64,000 nt of DNA from Rhodothalassium salexigens DSM 2132 (GCF_004341375.1 NZ_SLXO01000010.1:43762-107761); one strand, 5' to 3'. Positions 52,633 to 62,273 are shown, counted from the stretch's first letter. The notes: generated from the sequence alone by a model not told the origin. Program-made: numbers and translations.

Positions 52633-54332
52633 GCGGGGTCGCCCCGATAGCCATAGACCTCGGCGGCGCGGTCCGGCGAGACATAGCCGTTCTTGACGTC
52701 CTCGGCCACTTGCCGGGCGGGGCGCTCGGCCGGGTCGCCATAGCCGCCGCCATGGGCGGTCACCACCTCGACCACGTCGCCGGCGTTGAGCGGCAGGGCG
52801 GTGCAGGCGGCGTGGCGGCTACGCTCGCCCGACGCGCGGACCACCTCGATAAAGTTGGTCGAACCCGGCCGGCCGCCGTCGAGACCCCAGGGGCCGTTTT
52901 CTGTGCGCACATAAGCCGTGGTGATCCACCAGCCGTCGGCCATGATCCGATAGTGCAGGCGGATGCCGCGCCCGCCCATGTGCCGGCCCTCGCCGCCCGG
53001 TGCCTCGCTCAGGCTCAGCCGGTCGACCATCAGCCCGTTGCGCTGTTCGGCCACTTCGGCCGGCACGTTGAAGGTGTCGCCGTGATAGCCGGTGTAGAGC
53101 GCGTTGACGCCGTCGCGGGTCGCCGCCGCCCCCCAGCCGCCCAGCTGCGGCTCGACGATGCCGAGCGCCTGGCCGGTTTCGGGGTGCGGGCCGCCCAGGA
53201 AGGTGCCGCAGATCGAGGCATAATGGCCGGCGGTCAGCCGTTCGGGCAGTGCGGGCGCCAGCGCCTTCCACAACAGGTCGAAGCCGGTCACCGTGGTTTC
53301 GTAATAGACGCTGACCGCGGCCGGATAGCGCGCGGCGAACATGGAATCGTCGTCGACGAGCAGGCGGATCGGCCGGAAGGTGCCCGAATTGGCCAGATTG
53401 TCCGGCCCGCAGATTGCCATGAAGATCATCTGCGCGTTGACCATGGTGGCGTCGAGCGTGCAGTTGAGCGCGTCGGCGCGGGTCGGCGGGTTGCCGCGCA
53501 GGTCGACCTCGAAGACGTCGTCGGTGATGGTGATCGTGGTGCGCAATTCGATGCCGTCGTCGGTGCGCTCGGTGGCGTCGAAGCGGCCATGGGGCAGCGC
53601 CTTGAGGGCGGCGCGCGCCATCCGCTCGCCGGTCTCGATATAGTCGGCGATGGCGTGCAGCACCGCAGGCGTGCCGTACTTCTCCGCCAGCGCCTTGAAG
53701 CGGCGCTCGCCGGCGCGCATCGACGCCACCCCGGCCCAGAAATCGCCCTTCGAGATGTCGGGCTGGCGGCTGTTGGCCTGGATGATGTCGAGCACCGCCT
53801 GGTTCACCTGGCCCGCCTCGATCACCTTGATGCACGGCAGTTGCAGTCCCTCCTGATAGAGGTCGCGGGCGTCGGCGCTGATGCCGCCGGGGAACGCGCC
53901 GCCCAGGTCGACCCAGTGCGCCTTGTTGGCCAGCCAGCCGATCAGCGTGTCGCCGGCGAACACCGGCAGGATCAACACCACGTCGTTCATGTGGCTGACC
54001 CCGCCATGGTGCGGGATGTTGGTCATGAAGATGTCGCCGGGGCCCACATCGCCGGGCCGGTGGTACTTGGCCCGCACCGACTTCACGCCCGGTTCCAACA
54101 TGCCGATGAAGCCCGGAATGCCCGAGCCCGAACTGGCCAATTGGCCGTCGGCGTCGAACATGGCGACGCCGAAGTCGAGCACCTCGTAGATGATCGAACT
54201 CATTGCGGTCTTGCGCATGGTGGCGAACATCTCGTCGGTGATCGCGCGCAGCGAGCTTTGGATGATCTCCACGGTGATCGGGTCCACCGGCGCCTGGTTC
54301 CGGGTCGGGCTCGGGGTGTCGTGCTGGGTCAT
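52629..54332 (-). CDS. Hydantoinase B/oxoprolinase family protein
   Basis: A 567-residue protein of the HyuB family, the partner of HyuA in ATP-dependent opening of cyclic amides (hydantoins, 5-oxoproline) or carboxylation of ketones. Family features include PITVEIIQSSLRAITDEMF near the start, NDVVLILPVFAGD, GTFLGGPHP and GGRGIRLHYRIMADGWW. It overlaps hydantoinase A by 4 bases at its 5' end and the cyclophilin by 4 at its 3' end. The exact substrate cannot be read from sequence. Confidence 0.9.
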   Translation of the reverse strand: MTQHDTPSPTRNQAPVDPITVEIIQSSLRAITDEMFATMRKTAMSSIIYEVLDFGVAMFDADGQLASSGSGIPGFIGMLEPGVKSVRAKYHRPGDVGPGDIFMTNIPHHGGVSHMNDVVLILPVFAGDTLIGWLANKAHWVDLGGAFPGGISADARDLYQEGLQLPCIKVIEAGQVNQAVLDIIQANSRQPDISKGDFWAGVASMRAGERRFKALAEKYGTPAVLHAIADYIETGERMARAALKALPHGRFDATERTDDGIELRTTITITDDVFEVDLRGNPPTRADALNCTLDATMVNAQMIFMAICGPDNLANSGTFRPIRLLVDDDSMFAARYPAAVSVYYETTVTGFDLLWKALAPALPERLTAGHYASICGTFLGGPHPETGQALGIVEPQLGGWGAAATRDGVNALYTGYHGDTFNVPAEVAEQRNGLMVDRLSLSEAPGGEGRHMGGRGIRLHYRIMADGWWITTAYVRTENGPWGLDGGRPGSTNFIEVVRASGERSRHAACTALPLNAGDVVEVVTAHGGGYGDPAERPARQVAEDVKNGYVSPDRAAEVYGYRGDPA

Positions 54333-56437
54333 GCCGTGGCCTTTCCTGTCTCGATGTGCAGATTGCCATAGTCGTCGACGCGGACCCGTTGGCCCGGCAG
54401 CACCACGGTGGTGGTGCCGGCTTCCTCGACGATGGCGGGGCCGGTGAAAGTGGTGCCGGCGGGCAGCCGGTCGCGGTCGTAGATGGCGGTTTGGTGGACC
54501 CCCTGGGCGTCGAAATCGACCCGTCGGTCGGGCTTGCGCGCGGCGTTGAGCGCACCGGCCGGGTCGTCCGTGGTCGCCAGCTTGGGCAGCGTCGGCTTGT
54601 CGATGGCGGCGAAGGCGGTGAGGTTCAAGCTCACCAGTTCGACCGGGTTGTCGAGCGCGTAGGTATAGGTTTTCTCGTACGCGGTGTGGAAATCGGCGAG
54701 CACGCGGTCGATGTCGTCGGCGGTCAGGCGGTCATGGTCGAACGCTACCTTGACCGTGTGCGCCTGGCCCACATAGCGCAGCTCAAGCGCCTGGTCGAAG
54801 CGCACCCGGCCGGGCTTGACGCCTTCGTCGGCATAAGCCGCAAGCGCCTGGTCGCGCAGGGCGCCCAGGGCGTCGGTGATGCCGTCGGCGGCGTGGGCGT
54901 CCATGGCCACCGCGTGGGTCTGCACATAGTCGCGGCGCAGGTCCGACATCAACATGCCCCAGGCCGAGAACACCGACGCCTTGGCCGGCACGATCACCGA
55001 GGGGATGTTCAATTCCTCGGCCAGGGCAGCGGCGTGCATGCCGCCGCCGCCGCCGAACGCCACCAGGGCGAAGTCGCGCGGGTCATAGCCCCGGTTGATC
55101 GACACCAGCTTGAGCGCGTTGGCCATATTGTGGTTGGCGATGCGGATCACGCCGCGCGCGGCTTGCACCGCGTCGAGCCCCAGGGGCTGGCCCAGGCGCG
55201 CGAACGCCGCCTCGACCGCGGCCATGTCGGCCTTAACCTCGCCGCCGATGAAATAGTCCGGGTTGACCCGGCCGAGCATCAGATTGGCGTCGGTGGTGGT
55301 GGCGTCCCGGCCGCCGCGCCCATAGGCCACCGGGCCGGGGTCGGCGCCGGCCGATTGCGGGCCCACGTGCAGCTTGCCGAAATCGTCGATCCAGCCGATC
55401 GAGCCGCCGCCATTGCCGATCTCGACGATGTCGACCACCGGGGTCATGATCGGATAGCCGGCCGAGCGGTCGTCGCGTTCGATCATGTACTGGCTGGTCA
55501 GGCTGACCTGGCCGTCGTCGACCAGCGAGCATTTGGCGGTGGTGCCGCCGATGTCGAACGCGATCAGGTTGCGCACGCCCAACAATTCGCCGAGTGCCGC
55601 GGCGCCGAGCACGCCGCTGGCCGGGCCCGATTCGACGATGGTGATCGGCGTGCGCCGGGCCGCCTCCACGGTGTCGATGCCGCCGTTCGACTGCATCACA
55701 TAAAAGGCACCGTCGAATCCCTTGGTGGTGAGCGCGTCCTGCAACTGGGTCAGATAGGCGCTGGCGCGCGGCTGCACATAGGCGTTGAGCACGGCGGTGT
55801 TGGTGCGTTCATATTCGCGCCATTCGCGGCAGATCTGGTGCGAGGCGACCACCGCCACCTCGGGCCAGCGCGCGGCGATGGCCTGGGCCAGCGCCTGTTC
55901 ATGGGCGGGGTTGGCGTAGGCGTGCAGCAGGCAGATGGCGATCGCCTCGACGCCCTCGGCGCGGAAATGGTCGAGGATCGCGTCGAGCCCCTCGCTGTCC
56001 TCGCTGGCGTCGAGCGCCAGGGGCTGCGCCACCTCGCCCTTGTAGGTCATCCGCTCGGCGACCTCGCGGCGCAGGTGCCGGGGCACGAACGGGGCCGGCT
56101 TTTCATAGAGCAGGTTGAAGAAATCCGGGCGGTTGCCGCGCGCGATCTCCAGCACGTCGCGAAACCCTTGGGTGGTGATCAGGCCGACCGCTGCGCCCTT
56201 GCGCTCGGTCAGGGTGTTGATCACCACGGTCGAACCATGGGCGAAGAAGGCCATCTGGCGCGCGTCGATGCCGGCCTTGTCGAGCGCGTCCATGACGCCT
56301 TGCTGGAAGTTGGGCGGGGTGGTGTGGGCCTTGACCTCGGTGATGTGGCGGGCCTCGCCGGTCCGGTCGTCGATCTCGTAATAGACCAGGTCGGTGAAGG
56401 TGCCGCCCACATCGCTGGCGGCGCGGATTTGCGTCAT
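54329..56437 (-). CDS. Hydantoinase/oxoprolinase A subunit
   Basis: A 702-residue protein of the HyuA family with an ASKHA-type ATP-binding core: SDVGGTFTDLVYYE at the N-terminus, FDIGGTTAKCSLV (about 295-307) as the second phosphate loop, and FGGGGGMHAAALAEEL near 500. It acts with the adjoining B subunit. ATG 56437 is chosen because it gives the family start and AAGGGACAG lies upstream; the frame is open much further but that part is not protein-like. No biotin or zinc gamma subunit is adjacent, arguing against an acetone carboxylase. Confidence 0.92.
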   Translation of the reverse strand: MTQIRAASDVGGTFTDLVYYEIDDRTGEARHITEVKAHTTPPNFQQGVMDALDKAGIDARQMAFFAHGSTVVINTLTERKGAAVGLITTQGFRDVLEIARGNRPDFFNLLYEKPAPFVPRHLRREVAERMTYKGEVAQPLALDASEDSEGLDAILDHFRAEGVEAIAICLLHAYANPAHEQALAQAIAARWPEVAVVASHQICREWREYERTNTAVLNAYVQPRASAYLTQLQDALTTKGFDGAFYVMQSNGGIDTVEAARRTPITIVESGPASGVLGAAALGELLGVRNLIAFDIGGTTAKCSLVDDGQVSLTSQYMIERDDRSAGYPIMTPVVDIVEIGNGGGSIGWIDDFGKLHVGPQSAGADPGPVAYGRGGRDATTTDANLMLGRVNPDYFIGGEVKADMAAVEAAFARLGQPLGLDAVQAARGVIRIANHNMANALKLVSINRGYDPRDFALVAFGGGGGMHAAALAEELNIPSVIVPAKASVFSAWGMLMSDLRRDYVQTHAVAMDAHAADGITDALGALRDQALAAYADEGVKPGRVRFDQALELRYVGQAHTVKVAFDHDRLTADDIDRVLADFHTAYEKTYTYALDNPVELVSLNLTAFAAIDKPTLPKLATTDDPAGALNAARKPDRRVDFDAQGVHQTAIYDRDRLPAGTTFTGPAIVEEAGTTTVVLPGQRVRVDDYGNLHIETGKATA

Positions 56438-56781
56438 GGTGTCTGTCCCTTCTGGCCAAGGCGCCGGCAGCCTTGCGGGCGGGCGGCCGGGTCGGATCGG
56501 CGTTGGCGATGGCATGGCTGGGTGTCGGCCGGGGCCGAGCGGCCCTTGGATGGTCGGCGGCCAAGCGACCGGGATGTGGCCCGGCCCCGGCTGCATCCGA
56601 TGACGAGAGGGCGGGCGATCACCCGCCCTCTCGGGCGTCGGCCCGGGGCCGGCCCGGTTTCTGTGTCCGGTGCCGGCCCCGGGTGGGGCGGCCGTCCGGC
56701 GTCGGCTTGGTTGGGTGCCGATCTGCGCGGATGGCCGTGGGTGTGGGGGGCGAGCGGCAAGGGCGTTGGGGTCTTGCCGGT
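56438..56781 (-). other. Spacer between TonB receptor and hydantoinase A genes
   Basis: A GC-rich 344-base gap without a supported gene. Its main feature is the 12-bp perfect inverted repeat at 56604-56633, listed separately. Confidence 0.5.
56604..56633 (-). terminator. Perfect 12-bp hairpin after the TonB receptor gene
   Basis: CGAGAGGGCGGG (56604-56615) pairs with CCCGCCCTCTCG (56622-56633) around a 6-base loop. There is no T-run on the minus strand, so it may be a Rho-dependent stop, an attenuator or an mRNA-end stabiliser that lets receptor and hydantoinase be made in different amounts. Confidence 0.5.
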
Positions 56782-59025
56782 CTAGAAGTTGTAGCGCAGG
56801 TCGAAACGCCAGACCCGCGGCAGCGCGGCGTGGGCGAAGCCGCCGAGCACATATTCGGAGTTGTAGACCGTGTCGGTCAGGTTCTCGACCGAGCCGGTCA
56901 GCGCCCAATGACCGTCGGCGGTCTCGACCCCGGCGCGCAGATTGACCAGGTTGATCGCCGAGCGCGGCGTGGCGTTCTCGGGCGACCAATACTGTTCGCC
57001 GCGCCGCTCATAGTCGGTGCGCGCGAAGCCGATCAGGTCTTCGGTGATGTCGAAGCGGTATTGGGCGGCCAGGTTGAAGGTCACGTCGGCCACATAGGGC
57101 GCGGTGTTGCCGACCAGCGCGGGGTTGACGGTGTAGTCCTTGATGGTCGCGTCGGTGACGCCGATGCCGGCGGAGATGTCGAAGCCGGCGAACGGCCGCA
57201 CGGAGATTTCCGCCTCGCCGCCATAGATCTCGACCACGTCGATGGGCACCAGCACCTGGCCGCCGACGGCGCCGATGAACACATAATAGGGCGCGTTCTT
57301 CAGCCGATTGCGATAGACCGCGCCGTTGACGGTCAGCCGGTCGCCGAGCCAGACGCTCTTGAAGCCGGCCTCGACCGCGTCGTTCTCCTCTTGCGGCAGC
57401 ACGTCGGCGACGCCGGGCACGCCGTTGGCGGCCGCCAGGTCGCCGATGCCGTTCTGGTTGAACTGGCCGCTGCGGAAGCCGCGCGCGTAGCTGGCATAGG
57501 CCGAGACATCGTCGGTGATGGCGTAGCGCAGGCTCACCTTGGGTTGGAACAGGTCGAAGGTGGCCTGGTTGACCGCGCCGGGCTGGCCGATGTCGCGCTG
57601 GCTGGTGCCGTCGATGAAATTGCCCTGGTCGGGGTCGACGACCTGGTCGCGTTCTTCGCGGTCGTAGCGGCCGGAAAAGTCGATCTCCAGGCGCTCGGTG
57701 ACGTCGAAGGCGGTGCTGAAGAAGACCGCATAGGCTTCATTGTCATTGTCGTCGGCGATGAAGCTGAGCAGCGGGTTGGTCGGGTCGATCACCGGTTCGC
57801 GGCGGATGCGCGTGAAGCCCTGTTCCCGATCTTCCATCACCGAGGTGGACAGGAACCGGTTCTCGCTCAGGAAATAGGCGCCCACCTGCCAGCGGAAGCG
57901 CTGGTCGGCGCGGCTGATCAGGCGCACCTCCTGGCTGAAATTGCTGACGTCGGTGAACTGCGACTGCAATTGATCGCCCAAGGGGTAGGGGATCGCCGGG
58001 GTGATGCCGCTGGCCGCCGAATAGGGGTATTGGTCGCCGCCGGTGCTTTGGGTCAGCATGTCGTAGGCGGTGACGGTGCGCAGCTCGGCGAAGCCTAAGT
58101 CGGCGGCGATGCGCAACGAGATCTGGCTGACGTCGCGGTCGTCGCGGCCCAGATTGTTGGTGTAGAAGGTGCGCGACACCTCGTTGGCGTCGCCGCGGCT
58201 GAAGTCGAACGCGACCGGGATGCCGTCATCGTTGAGGACCGCCGGCTGGTAGACATAGTTGAGCCCGCCGCCCTTGGTGCGCACCAGCGAGCCGCGCAGG
58301 TCCATCTGCAACCACGGCGCGGGCGTGAATTCCAGATGGCCCCGGAACGCGATGTTCTCCTGATAGTCCATCCGTTCGTCGACGACCGGATTGTGGAAGA
58401 AGCCGTCGCGGTTGAAATAGTGGGCCGACACCCGCGCCTTCAGCACATCGGGCACGATCGCGCCCGAGACCGACAATTCGCCGCCGAAGCTGTCGCCATT
58501 GCCGGCGGTCGCCTGGGCATAGCCTTCGAACGCGTTGGTCGGGCCTTTGGTATTGATGATGATCGCGCCGCCGATGGCGTTGCGGCCGTAGAGCGCGCCC
58601 TGCGGCCCGCGCAGCACCTCGATGCTGGACAGGTCGAACAGGGGCTGGTCGAACATGCGCTCGTTGGTCAACAGCACGCCGTCGATCACGATCGCCACCG
58701 GCGGGGCGGTGTTGCGGCTTTGCGTCGAACCGCGGATCGAGATGAAGTTGGTGCCGGCGTCTTGCGAATTGGCGAAGGTGACGCCCGGCGTCATGGCGAA
58801 GAAATCGTCGACCCGGTCGATGCCCGCGTCCTGGATCAACGAGGCGGAGAACACCGTCTCCGAGATCGGTACCGACTGCACGGTCTCGGTGCGGCCGCGC
58901 GCGGTGACGACGATCTCCTCGATGGTCAGGCTGGTGTCGGCCTGGGCCACGGCCGCCACGGACAGCGCCGGCCCGGTCAACAGGGTGGAAGCGAACAGGG
59001 CCGCAAAACGGTGTCGATTGCGCAT
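56782..59025 (-). CDS. TonB-dependent outer-membrane receptor
   Basis: A 747-residue receptor with a signal peptide (about 1-28), a TonB-box-like EEIVVTARGR (about 35-44), a plug domain (FFAMTPGVTF, ISIRGSTQSR, LRGPQGALYGRNAIGGAI; to about 165) and a 22-strand-type barrel ending in Phe (FDLRYNF). It uses proton-motive force through TonB to import large or scarce substrates. It lies between a large LuxR-type regulator and hydantoinase genes rather than beside iron genes, so the ligand may be an organic compound. Start is ATG 59025. Confidence 0.93.
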   Translation of the reverse strand: MRNRHRFAALFASTLLTGPALSVAAVAQADTSLTIEEIVVTARGRTETVQSVPISETVFSASLIQDAGIDRVDDFFAMTPGVTFANSQDAGTNFISIRGSTQSRNTAPPVAIVIDGVLLTNERMFDQPLFDLSSIEVLRGPQGALYGRNAIGGAIIINTKGPTNAFEGYAQATAGNGDSFGGELSVSGAIVPDVLKARVSAHYFNRDGFFHNPVVDERMDYQENIAFRGHLEFTPAPWLQMDLRGSLVRTKGGGLNYVYQPAVLNDDGIPVAFDFSRGDANEVSRTFYTNNLGRDDRDVSQISLRIAADLGFAELRTVTAYDMLTQSTGGDQYPYSAASGITPAIPYPLGDQLQSQFTDVSNFSQEVRLISRADQRFRWQVGAYFLSENRFLSTSVMEDREQGFTRIRREPVIDPTNPLLSFIADDNDNEAYAVFFSTAFDVTERLEIDFSGRYDREERDQVVDPDQGNFIDGTSQRDIGQPGAVNQATFDLFQPKVSLRYAITDDVSAYASYARGFRSGQFNQNGIGDLAAANGVPGVADVLPQEENDAVEAGFKSVWLGDRLTVNGAVYRNRLKNAPYYVFIGAVGGQVLVPIDVVEIYGGEAEISVRPFAGFDISAGIGVTDATIKDYTVNPALVGNTAPYVADVTFNLAAQYRFDITEDLIGFARTDYERRGEQYWSPENATPRSAINLVNLRAGVETADGHWALTGSVENLTDTVYNSEYVLGGFAHAALPRVWRFDLRYNF

Positions 59026-59208
59026 ATGGTGTGAGTCCCGGCTGATTTGTTATGGCGATGTCGCGTCGCGGCATCCATTCATTGCCGAGCAGTATGCTGG
59101 GGTGTTCCTTGGCCGGGCAAAGCCGCAGACGGGTGGTTTTGGCGGTAATCCGGGTGGGGTGCGCATGGCCGGGCCTACCCGAACGGGTGGGCCGTGCCGC
59201 GCCGGGGC

Positions 59209-62010
59209 CTATTGCAGCAATGCCCGGGCGCGCGCCTTGGCCACCGCCTCGCCGCGGCGCTGCACCCCAAGCTTGGCGTAGATGCTCTTGAGGTGGAACT
59301 TGACCGTGTTCTCGGTCAGCGCCAGCACCCGGGCGATTTCCTTGTTGGACTGGCCCTGCGCCAACTGGTCGAGCACGTCGCGCTCGCGCCGGGACAGCAG
59401 CGCCTGTGCGCCGCCTTCGCGCGTGGCCAGCAGGCGCTCGACCCGGTCGAGTGTCAGGCGATCCAACTGCCGGGCCGGGTCGTCCGCACAAAGGTCGCGC
59501 AGGTCAGCCAGATACGGCTCGAGCGCGCCATCATGGGCGAGGATCGCCGGCAGTCCGTGGCGGGTGACCGCGCCGAGCGCCCGGGCCAGAACCGCCTGGC
59601 TGCGCCGTGGCTGGCCGGCGCGGTCGAGCGCCCGGCCCAGCGCCGCCCACAGGCGTTGGGCATGGAACGCCCGGCCGGTGTCCTCCAGCCGCCGGGCCAG
59701 CGCTTCCATGCCGGCCAGGTTGGCGACGGCCTCGGCGCCGCCACCCGCCGGGTCGACCGCCGCACGCAGGCTCAGAAACAACGCCGCCGATTGCCAGTGA
59801 AACGCGTCTTCGTTCGCGCCGGTCACGTGCGCGCCATATTGGAAGCCCAGGGCCGTCAGCTCTTCCCAGGCGGCGTCGGTGCGGCCGGTGACCCAGGCGT
59901 GTTTGGCGCGCAGACAACGGACAAAGCAGGCCAGGCGGTCCAGGTCGCGCCGGGCGGCATAGTCCTGCACCTGGTCGAGCACCTGGGTCGCCAGCTCATG
60001 ACGGCGATAAAGCAGCGCCAGGTGCACCAGCGCATCCACGCCGACCAGATAGATCTCGCTCCAGCCATCATGGTCGAGGATATGGTCGAGCATGCGGCGA
60101 AACCGCGGGATGTCGCTGTCGCGGGCGGTGCCGGCCCAGGTCTTGACCGCCAGGTCGAGCACCGTGGCCAGGTGGATCAGGCCGCTGTCGAGGCCGAAAT
60201 TCTCCCGCGCCAGGTCGAGCGCGCGTTGGATCGCCGCTTCCGCCGCATCGTGCTGGCCGGCATAGAGCGCGATGGTGCCGGCGTGGATGGCGCAATAGTT
60301 GAGCCCCAGGATCGACCCGCACTGTTTCATGGCGAGGGTGGCAGCGCGTTCGGTCGCCACCGCGTCGGCGAGCCGGCCGCGGCGCAGCCGGTCCAGCGTC
60401 TCGCCGGCCAGGATGGTGCCGGCATCGAGCGGCGCGTGGGCCTCGGCGCGCGCGATCACCTGGGCCACCGGCGGCGCGCCGTCGGGCCAGGTTCCCAGAT
60501 CCTCGTACAGGTGCAGCATGGTCAGCACGGGCTCGATGTCGCCGGCGCCCCCGTTCCCCTCGCTCCCCCCGGTTCCCCCGCTCCCGGCGCCTTCGCTGGC
60601 CTGGCCGCCCTGGTCAATTGGGCCGGGCAGGGCGGCGGCGCGGCTCAGGCAGGTGCGGGCCTGGGCGATCTGGCCATCCTTGCAGTGCAGATAGCCGCGC
60701 GCGATGCACAAGGCCCGGTCGTTCTGCACCACCGCCGGCGGCAGGTGCGCCAATTGGGTGCGCAGCGGCGTGATGCCGTCCCACAGAATGATCCGCCAGC
60801 CGCCCTGGCTGCGGATCAGGGCGCTGGCCAGCGTATAGTCGCCGGCCGCCGCCGCGCAGCGCACCGCCTCGCCGTTATAGCCGCGCTCGGCATGCCAGCG
60901 CGCGGCGCGGGTCAGGATCCGGCGAAACACCGCTGGCGCCTCGCATTTGAGCTGCTTTTGCAGATGCTCGGCGAACAGGTGGTGCAGGCGAAACCATTGG
61001 CCGTCTCGGTCGAGCGGCACCAGCAGGGCGCGAAACGGCTGCAAGGCCGCCAGCATGGCCCAGGCATTGGTTGCGCCGCCCTGGCCCGCGTCGTCGGTGC
61101 GCTCGGGCGCCGGGTCGTCGGCCACATGGTCGGCGAGTTCGGCGGTGACCTTGCCGAGCACCGCGATGCGGAACAGAAAGTCGCGCAATGGCGGGTCGAG
61201 CACGGAGATGATCTGCCGGGTCAGATAGGCGGAGATCAGTTCGCTGGAGACGATTTCGCCCACCGGGGCATGGGGGTTGGTGGCCCGGCGCGCCTTGATA
61301 AGTTGCAGGGCGATGGGCCAGCCCTCGGCCTTGGCGGCGATGGCGCTCAATTCGCCGGCGTCGAACGCCTCGCCCAGCAGCGTGCGGGTTTCGTCGGCGG
61401 TCATGCGCAGATGATCGGGGCCGATCTCCACCGCCCGGCCTTCGGCAAACAGGGTCGCCAGATCGAGCGCCGGGGCATGGCGACAGCCGAGCGCGATGTG
61501 CACGCGCCCCCCGGCTTCGCGCAGCAGCCGCTCGAGCACCGCATTGGCTTCGGGCGTTTCGGCCAGGTGATAATCGTCGATGAACAGGGAAAGGCGCGCT
61601 GGTGCGGCTGCCAGGCGCTCCACCAGTCGGTCGGTCACGGCGGTCACATGGGCCTGTGCGAAGCCATCGGCCGCCCCCACGGCCATGTCGTCCAGGTCGA
61701 GCGCCGCGTTGGCAAGCGCCCGGACCAGCAGGGCGAGGAAGGCGCGCACGTCGCGGTCGTCGCTGTCGGCCGCCGCCCAGGCGGTGGTGCGGCCCTCGGC
61801 CTCCAGGGCCTGGGCATACTGGATCAGCAAGGTCGATTTGCCGAAGCCCGCAGGCGCTGCCAGGATCACCAGCGGCCGCGCGGCTTCGGCGGTCAGCAGA
61901 CCGATCAGCCGCCGGCGCGCGATCAGCCCCGCCGCCGGATCGGGCCGGTGGGTCTTGGTCATGCTGTGGCCGGGCATGGCAGCCCCCGGCGCGACGACGC
62001 CCCTGGACAT
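59209..62010 (-). CDS. MalT-like LuxR-family ATP-dependent transcription regulator
   Basis: A 933-residue STAND-type regulator. A P-loop APAGFGKST is at residues 52-60, with a Walker B-like LSLFIDDYHLAE near 140. A winged-helix and TPR-like helical repeats occupy the middle. A Gly/Ser-rich linker lies near 475-488. The C-terminal LuxR HTH (SRRERDVLDQLAQGQSNKEI then TVKFHLKSIYAKLGV) spans about 868-925. MalT-type proteins oligomerise on binding an inducer and ATP. It probably controls the TonB receptor and hydantoinase genes downstream. Start may be Met1, Met12 or Met17. Confidence 0.9.
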   Translation of the reverse strand: MSRGVVAPGAAMPGHSMTKTHRPDPAAGLIARRRLIGLLTAEAARPLVILAAPAGFGKSTLLIQYAQALEAEGRTTAWAAADSDDRDVRAFLALLVRALANAALDLDDMAVGAADGFAQAHVTAVTDRLVERLAAAPARLSLFIDDYHLAETPEANAVLERLLREAGGRVHIALGCRHAPALDLATLFAEGRAVEIGPDHLRMTADETRTLLGEAFDAGELSAIAAKAEGWPIALQLIKARRATNPHAPVGEIVSSELISAYLTRQIISVLDPPLRDFLFRIAVLGKVTAELADHVADDPAPERTDDAGQGGATNAWAMLAALQPFRALLVPLDRDGQWFRLHHLFAEHLQKQLKCEAPAVFRRILTRAARWHAERGYNGEAVRCAAAAGDYTLASALIRSQGGWRIILWDGITPLRTQLAHLPPAVVQNDRALCIARGYLHCKDGQIAQARTCLSRAAALPGPIDQGGQASEGAGSGGTGGSEGNGGAGDIEPVLTMLHLYEDLGTWPDGAPPVAQVIARAEAHAPLDAGTILAGETLDRLRRGRLADAVATERAATLAMKQCGSILGLNYCAIHAGTIALYAGQHDAAEAAIQRALDLARENFGLDSGLIHLATVLDLAVKTWAGTARDSDIPRFRRMLDHILDHDGWSEIYLVGVDALVHLALLYRRHELATQVLDQVQDYAARRDLDRLACFVRCLRAKHAWVTGRTDAAWEELTALGFQYGAHVTGANEDAFHWQSAALFLSLRAAVDPAGGGAEAVANLAGMEALARRLEDTGRAFHAQRLWAALGRALDRAGQPRRSQAVLARALGAVTRHGLPAILAHDGALEPYLADLRDLCADDPARQLDRLTLDRVERLLATREGGAQALLSRRERDVLDQLAQGQSNKEIARVLALTENTVKFHLKSIYAKLGVQRRGEAVAKARARALLQ
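60548..60585 (-). other. Putative G-quadruplex motif inside the regulator gene
   Basis: On the minus (coding) strand five G-runs of 3, 5, 6, 4 and 5 occur within 38 bases, separated by 3-5 bases, meeting the G3+N1-7 rule. It encodes a Gly/Ser-rich linker of the LuxR-type protein. As RNA it could stall ribosomes or polymerase. Confidence 0.55.
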
Positions 62011-62227
62011 ATGACGGCGCTACCCCTGTGGTATCGATCCAGGAGCCTAGTCAGGATGGTTGCGGGAAATAAAGGGAACTTTCGTCACCGCCCCGGCGAG
62101 GGGGCGAGGCTGCGGTGAGCGGCTCTGCCCCATGGGCTGCGATCGCGGGCGTGCACGCTTGCCGGGCGCAGGGCGTGACCGAACCATTGTCCCCTGTGCG
62201 CGGACCAGCCTAAGTGCTTGATTTGAA
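62011..62227. other. Upstream region of the LuxR-type regulator
   Basis: This 217-base stretch lies between the regulator start and the attachment site. It is ordinary GC-rich DNA with one AT-rich patch (about 62070-62085). No gene or confident promoter was seen. It is the last chromosomal DNA before the integrated element. Confidence 0.4.
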
Positions 62228-62273
62228 TGGTGGGCGCGAGAGGATTTGAACCTCTGACCCCTGCGGTGTGAAC
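62228..62273 (-). other. Attachment site: 3' half of tRNA-Val (CAC)
   Basis: On the minus strand this reads as anticodon loop TTCACAC (anticodon CAC), 3' anticodon stem, variable loop, full T arm (AGAGG/CCTCT with TTCAAAT loop), acceptor CGCGCCC, discriminator A and CCA. The 5' half is absent: the bases before the loop do not form the anticodon, D or acceptor stems. This is the duplicated end left when an element integrates into a tRNA gene. The full tRNA-Val should lie at the other end, to the right of the window. Confidence 0.8.

Noticed and set aside
54356..56785. An 809-codon plus-strand frame opposite hydantoinase A
   Set aside because: Hydantoinase A is clear on the minus strand; the plus frame has no recognisable motifs.
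56438..56989. N-terminal extension of hydantoinase A
   Set aside because: It has no family similarity and overlaps the receptor gene; the family start fits Met at 56437.
59194..62118. A 974-codon plus-strand frame opposite the LuxR-type regulator
   Set aside because: The minus-strand frame has a P-loop and a LuxR HTH; the plus frame is low-complexity.
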